From Bradyrhizobium oligotrophicum S58 (lineage in GTDB: Bacteria > Pseudomonadota > Alphaproteobacteria > Rhizobiales > Xanthobacteraceae), in NCBI RefSeq assembly GCF_000344805.1, contig NC_020453.1:5675001-5739000 (forward strand): DNA of 64,000 bases. The letters are read 5' to 3'. Within the stretch, counting starts at the first letter, position 1. Every line of letters begins with the position of its first letter. The position numbers were made by a program, and so were the translations under genes. A model generated the notes under the pieces. The model was given only the letters and a program-made list of their open reading frames with translations, did no database searches and had not been told where the DNA came from. Shown one piece after another: positions 1 through 7,325 of this stretch.

Positions 1-748
1 GCGCTTCCTTCACGAAGGCGATGCCGGCCTCGACGGTCTTGCGGGTGCCGCCGACTTCCTGAATGTCCATCGCGCGCAGGCGGCCGGCGAGCTTCTGCTC
101 CTCCATCAAGCCACCGATCTGGTTGGCCTCGCAGCCCAGGCCAAGTACGATCACCGCAGAAAAATTCGCGTGCCGCGCGTAGCCGCCGAGCGTTCGGCGC
201 AACAGCTTCAGCGGCTCGTCGAGCGTCATGCCGCAGCCGGTCTTGTGCGTCAGGGCCACGACACCATCGACATGGGGATAGTCGGCGAGCGGATCGTCGC
301 CGGTAAACGGATTTCTCTTGAAGACGTCGGCGACCAGGCTCGCGACATGCGCGCTGCAATTCACCGAAGTCAGAAGCCCGATGTAGTTGCGGGTCGCCAC
401 CCGACCATCGGGGCGGCGGATGCCTTCGAAGGTCGCCGGAAGATCGAAGTTCGGCGTCGGCTTGACGTCGACGCCATAGGCGTAGTCCTTGGCAAAGTCG
501 CCCATGCCGCAGTTCTGTGTATGAACGTGCTGACCAGGCGCGATCGGCGCGGTGGCGAAGCCGATGATCTGGCCGTAGCGCCGGATCGGCTCGCCCAAAG
601 CGATCGGACGCACTGCGACCTTATGCCCCGCCGGGATCCGATCCATCGTCGTGACGCCTTCGGCGACCGCCAATCCCGGAGGCAGGCTCGCACGAGCGAT
701 CAGAACGCTGTCCTCGGGATGAAGGCGGATGACGGGGGTCGGAGCCAT
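1..748 (-). CDS. UxaA/GarD-family altronate or galactarate dehydratase, N-terminal part
   Basis: The minus-strand frame is open from an ATG at 748 to the window edge, giving about 249 residues; the family is usually near 500, so the C-terminal half lies outside. Residues 1-75 form an SAF-like domain (HPEDSVLIAR, HVHTQNCGMGDF). The start of the catalytic UxaA domain follows, with the marks RPDGRVATRNYIG, SVNCS, THKTGCGM and VLGLGCEANQ; its cysteines are typical of the Fe-dependent sugar-acid dehydratases. Such enzymes dehydrate hexonates or aldarates to 2-keto-3-deoxy acids in the cytoplasm. An HpaI-type aldolase and an Ldh2 dehydrogenase lie upstream on the same strand, suggesting that dehydration is followed by aldol cleavage. 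The exact substrate cannot be told from sequence. Confidence 0.9.
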   Translation of the reverse strand, partial: MAPTPVIRLHPEDSVLIARASLPPGLAVAEGVTTMDRIPAGHKVAVRPIALGEPIRRYGQIIGFATAPIAPGQHVHTQNCGMGDFAKDYAYGVDVKPTPNFDLPATFEGIRRPDGRVATRNYIGLLTSVNCSAHVASLVADVFKRNPFTGDDPLADYPHVDGVVALTHKTGCGMTLDEPLKLLRRTLGGYARHANFSAVIVLGLGCEANQIGGLMEEQKLAGRLRAMDIQEVGGTRKTVEAGIAFVKEA

Positions 749-801
749 GGCACGATCTCTCTATTAATACGCGAACGAAGCGAGGCGAGCGAACGGCGGT
801 T

Positions 802-838
802 GGGAGAAGCGAGTGGAAAGACCCTGCTCGCTACTCCC
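802..838. repeat. Intergenic inverted repeat between the aldolase and dehydratase genes
   Basis: Twelve-base arms (802-813 and 827-838) pair with one mismatch around a 13-base loop. Pairing extends loosely outward (GGCGA.../...TCGCC). It sits in the 113-bp gap between two same-strand genes and looks like a REP-type palindrome or a processing/attenuation hairpin. No U-tract follows, so a strong terminator is unlikely. Confidence 0.55.
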
Positions 839-861
839 TCCTCGCCATTCGCCTCTATCTC

Positions 862-1641
862 TTACGCCTTGCCGCCGGACTCTTTCCGGGTCTGCGCCAC
901 CTGCTGGCGGGCGTAGACCTGCATCAGCCCGACCTCGTTCGACAGGGTCACCAGCTTGAAGCCCATGTTGATGGCACGGACGGCGCCTTCGGCGCCGCTG
1001 CAATGGATGCCGGGATTGAGGCCGCGCTTGCCGCATTCCTTCACGATCTTCTCATAGATCTTGAGGATCTCCGGCTCGTCGCGATCGAGCTTCGGCACCA
1101 GGCCATAGGAGAAACCGAGATCGGACGGACCGATATAGACGCCATCGATGCCTTCGACGTCGAGAATGGCTTCCATGTTCTCGACCGCGGTCTTGGTCTC
1201 CATCATCGGCAGCAGCACGATCTCGTCATTGGCCGTCTTCTGATACTCGCCGGCGCTCCCATACATGCCCGAGCGGATCGGGCCGTTCGAGCGGACGCCC
1301 TTCGGCGGATATTTGGCGTAGGAAACGAGGTTGCGGGCCTCCTGCGGTGTGTTCACCATCGGGCAGATCACGCCATAGGCGCCGCCATCGAGCACCTTGC
1401 CGATGACACCAGGCTCGTTCCACGGCACGCGCACCATCGGGGTCACCGGATGGCCGTGCATGGCCTGGAAACACTGCACCATCGAGAGATAGTCCTGCAC
1501 CCCGTGCTGCATGTCCACGGTGACGCTGTCGAAGCCACACTGAGCCACGACCTCCGCGGAAAAGCCCGAGGGGATCGCGAGCCAGGCATTCACCACCGTC
1601 TTGCCTTCGGCCCAGAGCTGCTTGACCTTGTTGTTCGCCAC
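862..1641 (-). CDS. HpcH/HpaI-family class II aldolase
   Basis: This 259-residue protein has the TIM-barrel HpcH/HpaI fold. It begins with KVKQLWAEGKTVVNAWLA, carries the catalytic His in VDMQHG, the substrate-binding Arg in MVRVPWNEP, and the metal ligands Glu in MMETKTAVEN and Asp in YIGPSDLG. The family cleaves 4-hydroxy-2-oxo acids to pyruvate and an aldehyde. The start is GTG, chosen because a purine-rich GGAAGGAAA lies about 9 bases upstream and the family N-terminus fits. Neighbours on the same strand are a UxaA dehydratase and an Ldh2 dehydrogenase, which favours a 2-keto-3-deoxy sugar-acid aldolase. The nearby hpa operon would also need an HpaI aldolase for its last step, and both roles stay open. 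Confidence 0.9.
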   Translation of the reverse strand: MANNKVKQLWAEGKTVVNAWLAIPSGFSAEVVAQCGFDSVTVDMQHGVQDYLSMVQCFQAMHGHPVTPMVRVPWNEPGVIGKVLDGGAYGVICPMVNTPQEARNLVSYAKYPPKGVRSNGPIRSGMYGSAGEYQKTANDEIVLLPMMETKTAVENMEAILDVEGIDGVYIGPSDLGFSYGLVPKLDRDEPEILKIYEKIVKECGKRGLNPGIHCSGAEGAVRAINMGFKLVTLSNEVGLMQVYARQQVAQTRKESGGKA

Positions 1642-1777
1642 GACTTCGTTTCCTTCCCTTGTTGTTGTTCAATCGAACCGTCTAGTTGACCTTATCGTTC
1701 TCGCCAATGGCGCCGCGAGGCGTGATACCGTCATCTTTGTTCCGCTTTGTGTCGCGATCCCCGCGATCACACCGATA

Positions 1778-2863
1778 TCACGATGTCGCCCGCTGAATGC
1801 TCGCCTCGCTGACACCCACTTCGCGCGCCGTGTTCACTATTGCCGCCCAGGTGTCATCGGGCAAGGGCACACCATTGGCCGTGCGCTCCGCCCGCATCTT
1901 GCGCTCGGTGTCACCCGGCACCAGCACCTGATCGACGCCTGACACGGGCTTGGTCGTCCGGATGAAATCCGTGTAGCGCGCAATCTCGCCATCGAAGAAG
2001 TCGGCGGGATCGACCACCTTCGGGTCGATGTAGATCGCGAGCATGCCGTTGGCGAAGCGCCGGTTCGCCGACGTCGCACCGGTGCCGGTCAAGGCGCCGC
2101 CGAGCAGCTCGCAAATAAAGGCGAGTCCCGATCCCTTGTGCTCGCCGAAGGCGCGGATCGCCCCCGTCCCCTTGGTGTGATCGCGCGTCCCTTCCGCCTC
2201 ATAGGGCCCATACAGCACCGCGGGATCCTCGCTCAGCGTGCCGTCGGCATCGATCAGCGCGCCCTTGGGCAGCTTCTTGCCGCCACGACTCGCCACCAGC
2301 ACCTTGCCTTCGGCGACGATGGAGGTCGCGAAATCCAGCACGATCGGATCCTGCCCGTGGCGCGGAATACCGACGCAATACGGCGCCGTGGAGAACCGCT
2401 TCTCGACGCCGCCATAGGGGGCAACCAGCAGCGAGCCCGCCGCGGTCACGAAATGAATCGACACGAGCCCTTCGGCCGCCGCCATTTCGGCCCAGTCGCC
2501 GACACGGCCGAGATGGCCTGAATTGCGCAGCGCCAGTGCGGCAAGGCCGCTCGCCTTGCAGCGCGCGATACCGATCTTCACGGCCTGCGGCGTCACGGTC
2601 TGGCCGTAGCCGAACTTGCCGTCGACCACGACCAGGGACGGGGTATCGACCACGACCTCCGCGGTCTGGTTGGGGACGATCGATCCCATCTTCTGCCAGC
2701 GGATGTAAACGGGCACGCGGATCACGCCGTGGCTGTCATGCCCGGTCAGGTTGGCCGTCGTCAGATAGGTCGCGATCCGGCGGGCCTCCTCCGGCGAAGA
2801 ACTGGCGTGTTCGAAGACGTCAGCAACGAAATCGATGAGGCGCGCAACCTTGATAGTGACCAT
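1778..2863 (-). CDS. Ldh2-family (malate/lactate/ureidoglycolate) NAD(P)-dependent dehydrogenase
   Basis: The 361-residue protein has normal length for the LDH2 family. The N-terminal helical part contains the family block TGHDSHGVIRVP with the catalytic His. Later marks are ALRNSGHLGRVG, VDFAT-like VLDFATSIVAEGKV, the lysines near GALIDADG, and the C-terminal EHKGSGLAFICELLGGALTG. Members reduce or oxidise small 2-oxo/2-hydroxy acids such as malate, L-lactate, 2,3-diketogulonate or delta1-piperideine-2-carboxylate. It is the first gene of a minus-strand series leading to the HpaI aldolase (136-bp gap) and the UxaA dehydratase. The specific substrate is unknown; sugar-acid metabolism is inferred from the context. 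Confidence 0.9.
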   Translation of the reverse strand: MVTIKVARLIDFVADVFEHASSSPEEARRIATYLTTANLTGHDSHGVIRVPVYIRWQKMGSIVPNQTAEVVVDTPSLVVVDGKFGYGQTVTPQAVKIGIARCKASGLAALALRNSGHLGRVGDWAEMAAAEGLVSIHFVTAAGSLLVAPYGGVEKRFSTAPYCVGIPRHGQDPIVLDFATSIVAEGKVLVASRGGKKLPKGALIDADGTLSEDPAVLYGPYEAEGTRDHTKGTGAIRAFGEHKGSGLAFICELLGGALTGTGATSANRRFANGMLAIYIDPKVVDPADFFDGEIARYTDFIRTTKPVSGVDQVLVPGDTERKMRAERTANGVPLPDDTWAAIVNTAREVGVSEASIQRATS

Positions 2864-3030
2864 GACAACTCGCGGGTTCGATCAGCATGCGAAAACAGAG
2901 TTAGCATGGTTTGCCATGCCTGCGACGCACGCCCTCTCCGCTCGACTGCATCGCTTCTTATCAAACTGTTGGAGACCCTGCCAAGCAGGAGGCCTGAGGA
3001 CGGATAAAATTGGAGCATCTCGGCACGACG

Positions 3031-3546
3031 TCAGTCATCGGCGTCCTCATCGAGATCGACGTCGCCGCCCATGCTCTGCTCGAGCTCGCCCAGCATTTTG
3101 TGCAACGCGGCAAGCTTACGTGCGCCATAGCGCCGCGCAATCGAGGCATAGACCGCCTCCGAGTTCGGCGCGACCTCGGCGATCAGCTTCAGACCCTTCG
3201 AAGAGATCGACAGCAGCCCACGCCGCAGGTCACGCGCGTCGACCTCCCGCTCGATCAGGCCGCGCGCCTCCAGGTCGCGGACGATGCGGGACAGGCTCGG
3301 ACCGAGCAGGAACGCAACCCGCGCCAGCTCCGTGACCTCGATCGCATCGACGGCCGCCAGCGCACGCAGGATCCGCCATTGCTGCTCCGTGAGGCCGTGG
3401 CGCCGCAGGCTCGGGCGAAACTGCCGCATCACGGCCTCGCGTGCCCGCAGCAAGGCCATTGGCAACGACTGCGAGAAATCGCGCATCGGCAGCTTGCGGG
3501 CCTCCTTCGCTGCGGCTTTCGCAGCCTTCGCCCTGGTCTCGCTCAT
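3031..3546 (-). CDS. hpaR: MarR-family regulator of homoprotocatechuate catabolism, HpaR type
   Basis: This 171-residue MarR protein has a winged helix: LTEQQWRILRALAAVDAIEV, then ARVAFLLGPSLSRIVRDLEARGLIER and the wing VDARDLRRGLLSIS. The middle block matches the HpaR subfamily, which represses hpa meta-cleavage genes and is released by hydroxylated phenylacetates. The ATG at 3546 is preferred over an upstream GTG because GAGGG lies 7 bases before it. The gene is divergent from hpaH with a perfect palindrome between them, the classic layout of a local repressor controlling itself and the operon. The N-terminus has an Ala/Lys-rich stretch of about 20 residues not needed by the fold. Confidence 0.9.
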   Translation of the reverse strand: MSETRAKAAKAAAKEARKLPMRDFSQSLPMALLRAREAVMRQFRPSLRRHGLTEQQWRILRALAAVDAIEVTELARVAFLLGPSLSRIVRDLEARGLIEREVDARDLRRGLLSISSKGLKLIAEVAPNSEAVYASIARRYGARKLAALHKMLGELEQSMGGDVDLDEDADD

Positions 3547-3613
3547 CTCACCACCCTCGCCCACCCCAAGGTTTGCACTGCAGCAGACATCATTTCGGTT
3601 TGCCTGACAAAAC

Positions 3614-3625
3614 TTAACATGTTAA
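3614..3625. promoter_or_regulatory. Candidate HpaR operator in the hpaR-hpaH divergent promoter
   Basis: The perfect 12-bp palindrome TTAACATGTTAA lies 35 bp before the hpaH start and 67 bp before the hpaR start. It is AT-rich in a GC-rich setting. MarR proteins bind short palindromes of this kind. The assignment to HpaR is inference from position. Confidence 0.6.
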
Positions 3626-3660
3626 TCATATGCCACCACCTGTCTTGCGAGGGATGACGC

Positions 3661-4467
3661 ATGCCCCTGTCGAGCGACCAGATTCACAGCTGCGCCCTGC
3701 GCCTGGATCAGGCCGAAAAGGCACGCCGTCAGATCCGGCAACTCTCTCAGGAGTATCCGGACATCACGATAGCCGACGCCTATGCGATCCAGAAGGCATG
3801 GATCGACATCAAGGTGGCCGAAGCCCGGATCATCAAGGGGCACAAGATCGGGCTGACATCCAAGGCGATGCAGAGTGCGCTCAACATCGACGAGCCGGAT
3901 TCTGGCGTGCTGCTCGACGACATGTTCTTTGCCGATGGGGGTCTCGTCCCCTCCGACCGCTTCATCGCGACGCGGATCGAGGCCGAGCTTGCCTTCGTCA
4001 TGAAGCACCGTCTTTCGGGACCGGACTGCACGATGTTCGACGTGCTCAACGCGACCGACTTTGTGGTGCCTGCCCTCGAAATCCTGGACACGCGCATCGA
4101 GCGCGTCGATCCCGTGACCAAGGCGACGCGCAAGATCTTCGACACCATCGCCGACAACGCGGCGAATGCCGGCATCGTGCTCGGCGGCCGGCCGCTGCGG
4201 CCGCTCGACGCCGACCTGCGCTGGATCGGCGCTCTCTGTTATAAGAACGGGCAGCTGGAAGAGACCGGGTTGGCGGCCGGCGTCCTCAACAACCCGGCAA
4301 CCGCCGTGGCATGGCTCGCCAACAAGATCGCCGCACAGAGGCTCGCGCTGGAACCGGGACAGGTGGTGCTGGCGGGCTCCTTCATCCGGCCGATCGAGGC
4401 CCGCAAGGGCGATACGATCCAGGCCGATTATGGTCCCTGCGGGACAGTGAGCTGTTATTTCGCCTGA
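3661..4467 (+). CDS. hpaH: 2-oxo-hept-4-ene-1,7-dioate hydratase
   Basis: The 268-residue protein matches the HpaH/MhpD hydratase branch of the FAH superfamily in length and motifs: KGHKIGLTSKAMQ, PDSGVLLDDMFF, RIEAELAFVMKH with metal-binding glutamates, VPALEILDTRI, and C-terminal VLAGSFIRPI and DYGPCGTVSCYF. It adds water to 2-oxo-hept-4-ene-1,7-dioate to give 4-hydroxy-2-oxo-heptanedioate, the aldolase substrate, in 4-hydroxyphenylacetate breakdown. GAGGG lies 8 bases before the ATG. It heads the hpa operon, 22 bp before hpaF. Confidence 0.94.
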   Translation: MPLSSDQIHSCALRLDQAEKARRQIRQLSQEYPDITIADAYAIQKAWIDIKVAEARIIKGHKIGLTSKAMQSALNIDEPDSGVLLDDMFFADGGLVPSDRFIATRIEAELAFVMKHRLSGPDCTMFDVLNATDFVVPALEILDTRIERVDPVTKATRKIFDTIADNAANAGIVLGGRPLRPLDADLRWIGALCYKNGQLEETGLAAGVLNNPATAVAWLANKIAAQRLALEPGQVVLAGSFIRPIEARKGDTIQADYGPCGTVSCYFA

Positions 4468-4489
4468 TACACCGTCGGAGTGATCTGTC

Positions 4490-4888
4490 ATGCCGCATTT
4501 CAGCATCGAATACTCAGCCAATCTCGATTCGCGTCTCGATATGAACGCGGTTTGTGAGATCGTGCGCAAGGCCGCCAGCGAAACCGGCATCTTTCCGGTC
4601 GGCGGCATTCGCGTTCGCGCCATCCGCTGCGAGCACTATGCGATTGCCGACGGCAAGATTGACTACGGCTTCCTGGCGATGCTGCTGCGGCTTGGCGAAG
4701 GCCGCGACCTCCCTGCGCGGCAAAAAGCCGGCGAGCACGTCTTCAAGGCTCTCTCGGCCCATCTCGATCCGGTCTTTGCGAACAGCAAGTTCGCGCTGTC
4801 CTTCGACATGCAGATCAACGACGCCGCGACCAGCTGGAAGCGCAACAACATTCACGACGCCCTGAAAGCGGAGGCATCCCATGGATAA
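4490..4888 (+). CDS. hpaF: 5-carboxymethyl-2-hydroxymuconate delta-isomerase (CHMI)
   Basis: This 132-residue protein is the small CHMI tautomerase-superfamily enzyme. The mature N-terminal proline (MPHFSIEYSANL) is the catalytic base; GGIRVRAIRCEHYAIADG and DYGFLAMLLRLGEGR are family marks, and FALSFDMQIND closes the domain. It isomerises 5-carboxymethyl-2-hydroxymuconate to 5-oxo-pent-3-ene-1,2,5-tricarboxylate. GGAG lies at a good distance before the ATG. Its last 8 bases overlap the start of hpaE, indicating translational coupling. Confidence 0.93.
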   Translation: MPHFSIEYSANLDSRLDMNAVCEIVRKAASETGIFPVGGIRVRAIRCEHYAIADGKIDYGFLAMLLRLGEGRDLPARQKAGEHVFKALSAHLDPVFANSKFALSFDMQINDAATSWKRNNIHDALKAEASHG

Positions 4889-6419
4889 GGCCACTCCCAA
4901 AGCCGACATCTACAAGGCCAATCTCGACCGTGCCGCTCCCCTGCTCGCCAAGATCAAGGACGAGGGCATCGGCCATTTCATCGACGGCAAGGTGGTGCCG
5001 GCGATCTCGGGCGCGACGTTCGAGACGACGTCTCCGATCGACGGCGCCGTACTGGCCACGGTCGCGCGCGGCAATGCCGAGGACATCGACCGCGCCGCGA
5101 CGGCGGCATCGCTGGCCTTCAAGTCCTGGCGCGACATGGCGCCGGCGATGCGGCGCAAATTGTTGCATCGCCTGGCCGACGCGATTGAAGCCAATGCCGA
5201 CGACATCGCCGTCCTCGAATGCGTCGACACCGGGCAGGCCTACCGCTTCATGGCCAAGGCCGCGCTCCGCGCCGCCGAGAACTTTCGGTTCTTCGCCGAC
5301 AAATGCACCGAGGCGCGCGACGGCCAGAGCACGCCGAGCGACGAGCACTGGAACATCTCGACCCGGGTGCCGATCGGGCCTGTGGGCGTGATCACGCCGT
5401 GGAATACGCCGTTCATGCTGTCGACCTGGAAGATCGCGCCCGCGCTCGCGGCCGGTTGCACCGTCGTGCACAAGCCGGCGGAGTGGTCGCCGATCACGGC
5501 GCAATGGCTCGCCAAGCTCGCCAAGGAAGCCGGTATTCCCGATGGCGTGTTGAACACGGTGCATGGTTTTGGCGAGGACGCCGGCAAGGCGCTCACCCAA
5601 CACCCCGCGATCAAGGCGATCGGCTTCGTCGGCGAGAGCTCGACGGGATCTGCGATCATGGCCCAGGGCGCGCCGACCCTGAAGCGCGTGCATTTCGAGC
5701 TTGGCGGCAAGAACCCGGTGATCGTGTTCGACGATGCCGATCTCGACCGCGCGCTCGATGCCGTCGTGTTCATGATCTACTCGCTCAATGGCGAGCGCTG
5801 CACCTCGTCCAGCCGCCTGCTGGTGCAACAGAGTATCGCCGAGACCTTCACGGCCAAGCTCGCCGCGCGCGTGCGCGCGCTGAAGGTCGGGCACCCGCTC
5901 GATCCGGCGACGGAGATCGGGCCGCTGATTCATGAGCGGCATCTCGCCAAGGTCTGCTCCTATGCCGACATCGCACGACAGGACGGCGCGATCATCGCCG
6001 TCGGCGGCAAGCCTTATGCAGGACCGGGCGGCGGACACTATGTCGAGCCGACGCTGGTGACGGGCGCAAACCAGACCATGCGCGTCGCGCAGGAAGAAGT
6101 GTTCGGCCCATTCCTGACGGTGATCCCGTTCCGCGACGAGACGGATGCGATCGAGATCGCCAACGACGTGCAATATGGCCTCACCGGCTATGTCTGGACC
6201 AGCGACATGGGCCGTGCGCTACGCGTCGCCGACGCGCTGGAGGCCGGCATGATCTGGCTGAACTCGGAGAATGTCCGCCATCTGCCGACGCCGTTCGGCG
6301 GCATGAAGGCGTCCGGCATCGGCCGCGACGGCGGCGACTATTCGTTCGACTTCTACATGGAGACCAAGCACGTCTCGCTCGCGCGCGGCACCCACAAGAT
6401 CCAGCGGCTCGGCGTCTAA
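4881..6419 (+). CDS. hpaE: 5-carboxymethyl-2-hydroxymuconic semialdehyde dehydrogenase
   Basis: The 512-residue aldehyde dehydrogenase has the fold's standard motifs: ITPWNTPFMLSTWKIAPALAAG, HKPAEWSP for NAD ribose, GFVGESSTGSAI, the general-base Glu in HFELGGKNPVIV, the catalytic Cys in GERCTSSSRL, and EEVFGPFL. In this setting it oxidises the ring-cleavage product CHMS to the acid handled by hpaF. GGAGG precedes the ATG. The gene overlaps hpaF by 8 bp and is followed after 12 bp by an FAH-family gene. Assignment to HpaE rests on family plus operon position. Confidence 0.92.
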   Translation: MDKATPKADIYKANLDRAAPLLAKIKDEGIGHFIDGKVVPAISGATFETTSPIDGAVLATVARGNAEDIDRAATAASLAFKSWRDMAPAMRRKLLHRLADAIEANADDIAVLECVDTGQAYRFMAKAALRAAENFRFFADKCTEARDGQSTPSDEHWNISTRVPIGPVGVITPWNTPFMLSTWKIAPALAAGCTVVHKPAEWSPITAQWLAKLAKEAGIPDGVLNTVHGFGEDAGKALTQHPAIKAIGFVGESSTGSAIMAQGAPTLKRVHFELGGKNPVIVFDDADLDRALDAVVFMIYSLNGERCTSSSRLLVQQSIAETFTAKLAARVRALKVGHPLDPATEIGPLIHERHLAKVCSYADIARQDGAIIAVGGKPYAGPGGGHYVEPTLVTGANQTMRVAQEEVFGPFLTVIPFRDETDAIEIANDVQYGLTGYVWTSDMGRALRVADALEAGMIWLNSENVRHLPTPFGGMKASGIGRDGGDYSFDFYMETKHVSLARGTHKIQRLGV

Positions 6420-6431
6420 GGAGAACAGCCC

Positions 6432-7304
6432 ATGACCTCCCCTCGCCTCGCCACCTATGCCGTCGACGGCTCGGTCCGCTACGGGCTTGCCACCGACAAC
6501 GGCCTCGTCGATCTCTCCGCGCGTTTCGCCAGGGATTTTCCGACCCTGCGCGAGGTGATCGCAGCCGGGGCTCTGCCCCGGCTGATCGATGCCGCCTCCA
6601 AGCTTTCGCCCGATCACGGTCTCGACGCCATCACTTGGCTGCCGCCGATCCCGTCGCCCGAGAAGATCATCTGCATCGGCGTCAACTATCCGGACCGCAA
6701 CGCCGAGTACAAGGACGGCCAGGAGGCGCCGAAATATCCGTCGATGTTCATGCGCACGCCGCGCTCGTTCGTCGGCCACGAGGCGCCGCTGGTGCGCCCG
6801 CGCGCCTCTTCGCAGCTCGACTATGAAGGTGAGCTGGTGCTGATCATCGGCAAGGCCGGACGTCATATTCCGGAGAGCGCCGCGCTGGATCACATCGCGG
6901 CACTGACGCTGTGCAACGAGGGCACCATCCGCGACTGGGTGCGGCACGCCAAGTTCAATGTCACCCAGGGCAAGAATTTCGATTCCACCGGCAGCCTCGG
7001 GCCGTGGATCGTGCCGTACAACGACGAAAGCCAGATCGCCGATATCCGGCTGACGACGCACGTCAATGGCGAATTGCGCCAGGACGACCGGACGTCGCGG
7101 CTGATGTTCGGCTTCCGCTATCTCATCAACTACATCTCGACCTTCACGACGCTGGTGCCCGGTGACGTGATCGTGACGGGCACGCCGACCGGCGCCGGTG
7201 CGCGGTTCGATCCGCCGCGCTATCTCAAGCCCGGCGATGTCATCGAGATTGCCGCCGAAGGCGTCGGCACATTGCGCAACGGCGTCGTCGACGAAGCTCT
7301 GTAA
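6432..7304 (+). CDS. Fumarylacetoacetate hydrolase-family protein, probable HpaG-type decarboxylase/isomerase
   Basis: The 290-residue protein has one FAH C-terminal domain, with PEKIICIGVNYPDRNAEY, the metal site LDYEGELVLIIGK, NEGTIRDWVRH, KNFDSTGSLGPWIV and VIVTGTPTGAGARFDPPRYLKPGD. In the hpa pathway an enzyme of this fold (HpaG) decarboxylates 5-oxo-pent-3-ene-1,2,5-tricarboxylate and isomerises the product. E. coli HpaG contains two such domains in one chain; this protein has one, so either it does the whole job as a homodimer or another subunit lies elsewhere. AAGGAGAACAGCCC before the ATG is a strong RBS. Its operon position supports the role but does not prove it. Confidence 0.85.
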   Translation: MTSPRLATYAVDGSVRYGLATDNGLVDLSARFARDFPTLREVIAAGALPRLIDAASKLSPDHGLDAITWLPPIPSPEKIICIGVNYPDRNAEYKDGQEAPKYPSMFMRTPRSFVGHEAPLVRPRASSQLDYEGELVLIIGKAGRHIPESAALDHIAALTLCNEGTIRDWVRHAKFNVTQGKNFDSTGSLGPWIVPYNDESQIADIRLTTHVNGELRQDDRTSRLMFGFRYLINYISTFTTLVPGDVIVTGTPTGAGARFDPPRYLKPGDVIEIAAEGVGTLRNGVVDEAL

Positions 7305-7325
7305 AGTCAGAAACGGAATGTCAGC

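Noticed and set aside
3614..3630. Small ORF starting at the hpaR-hpaH palindrome
   Set aside because: The plus-strand frame overlapping hpaH in another phase has Arg/His-rich shadow composition; hpaH has the proper start.
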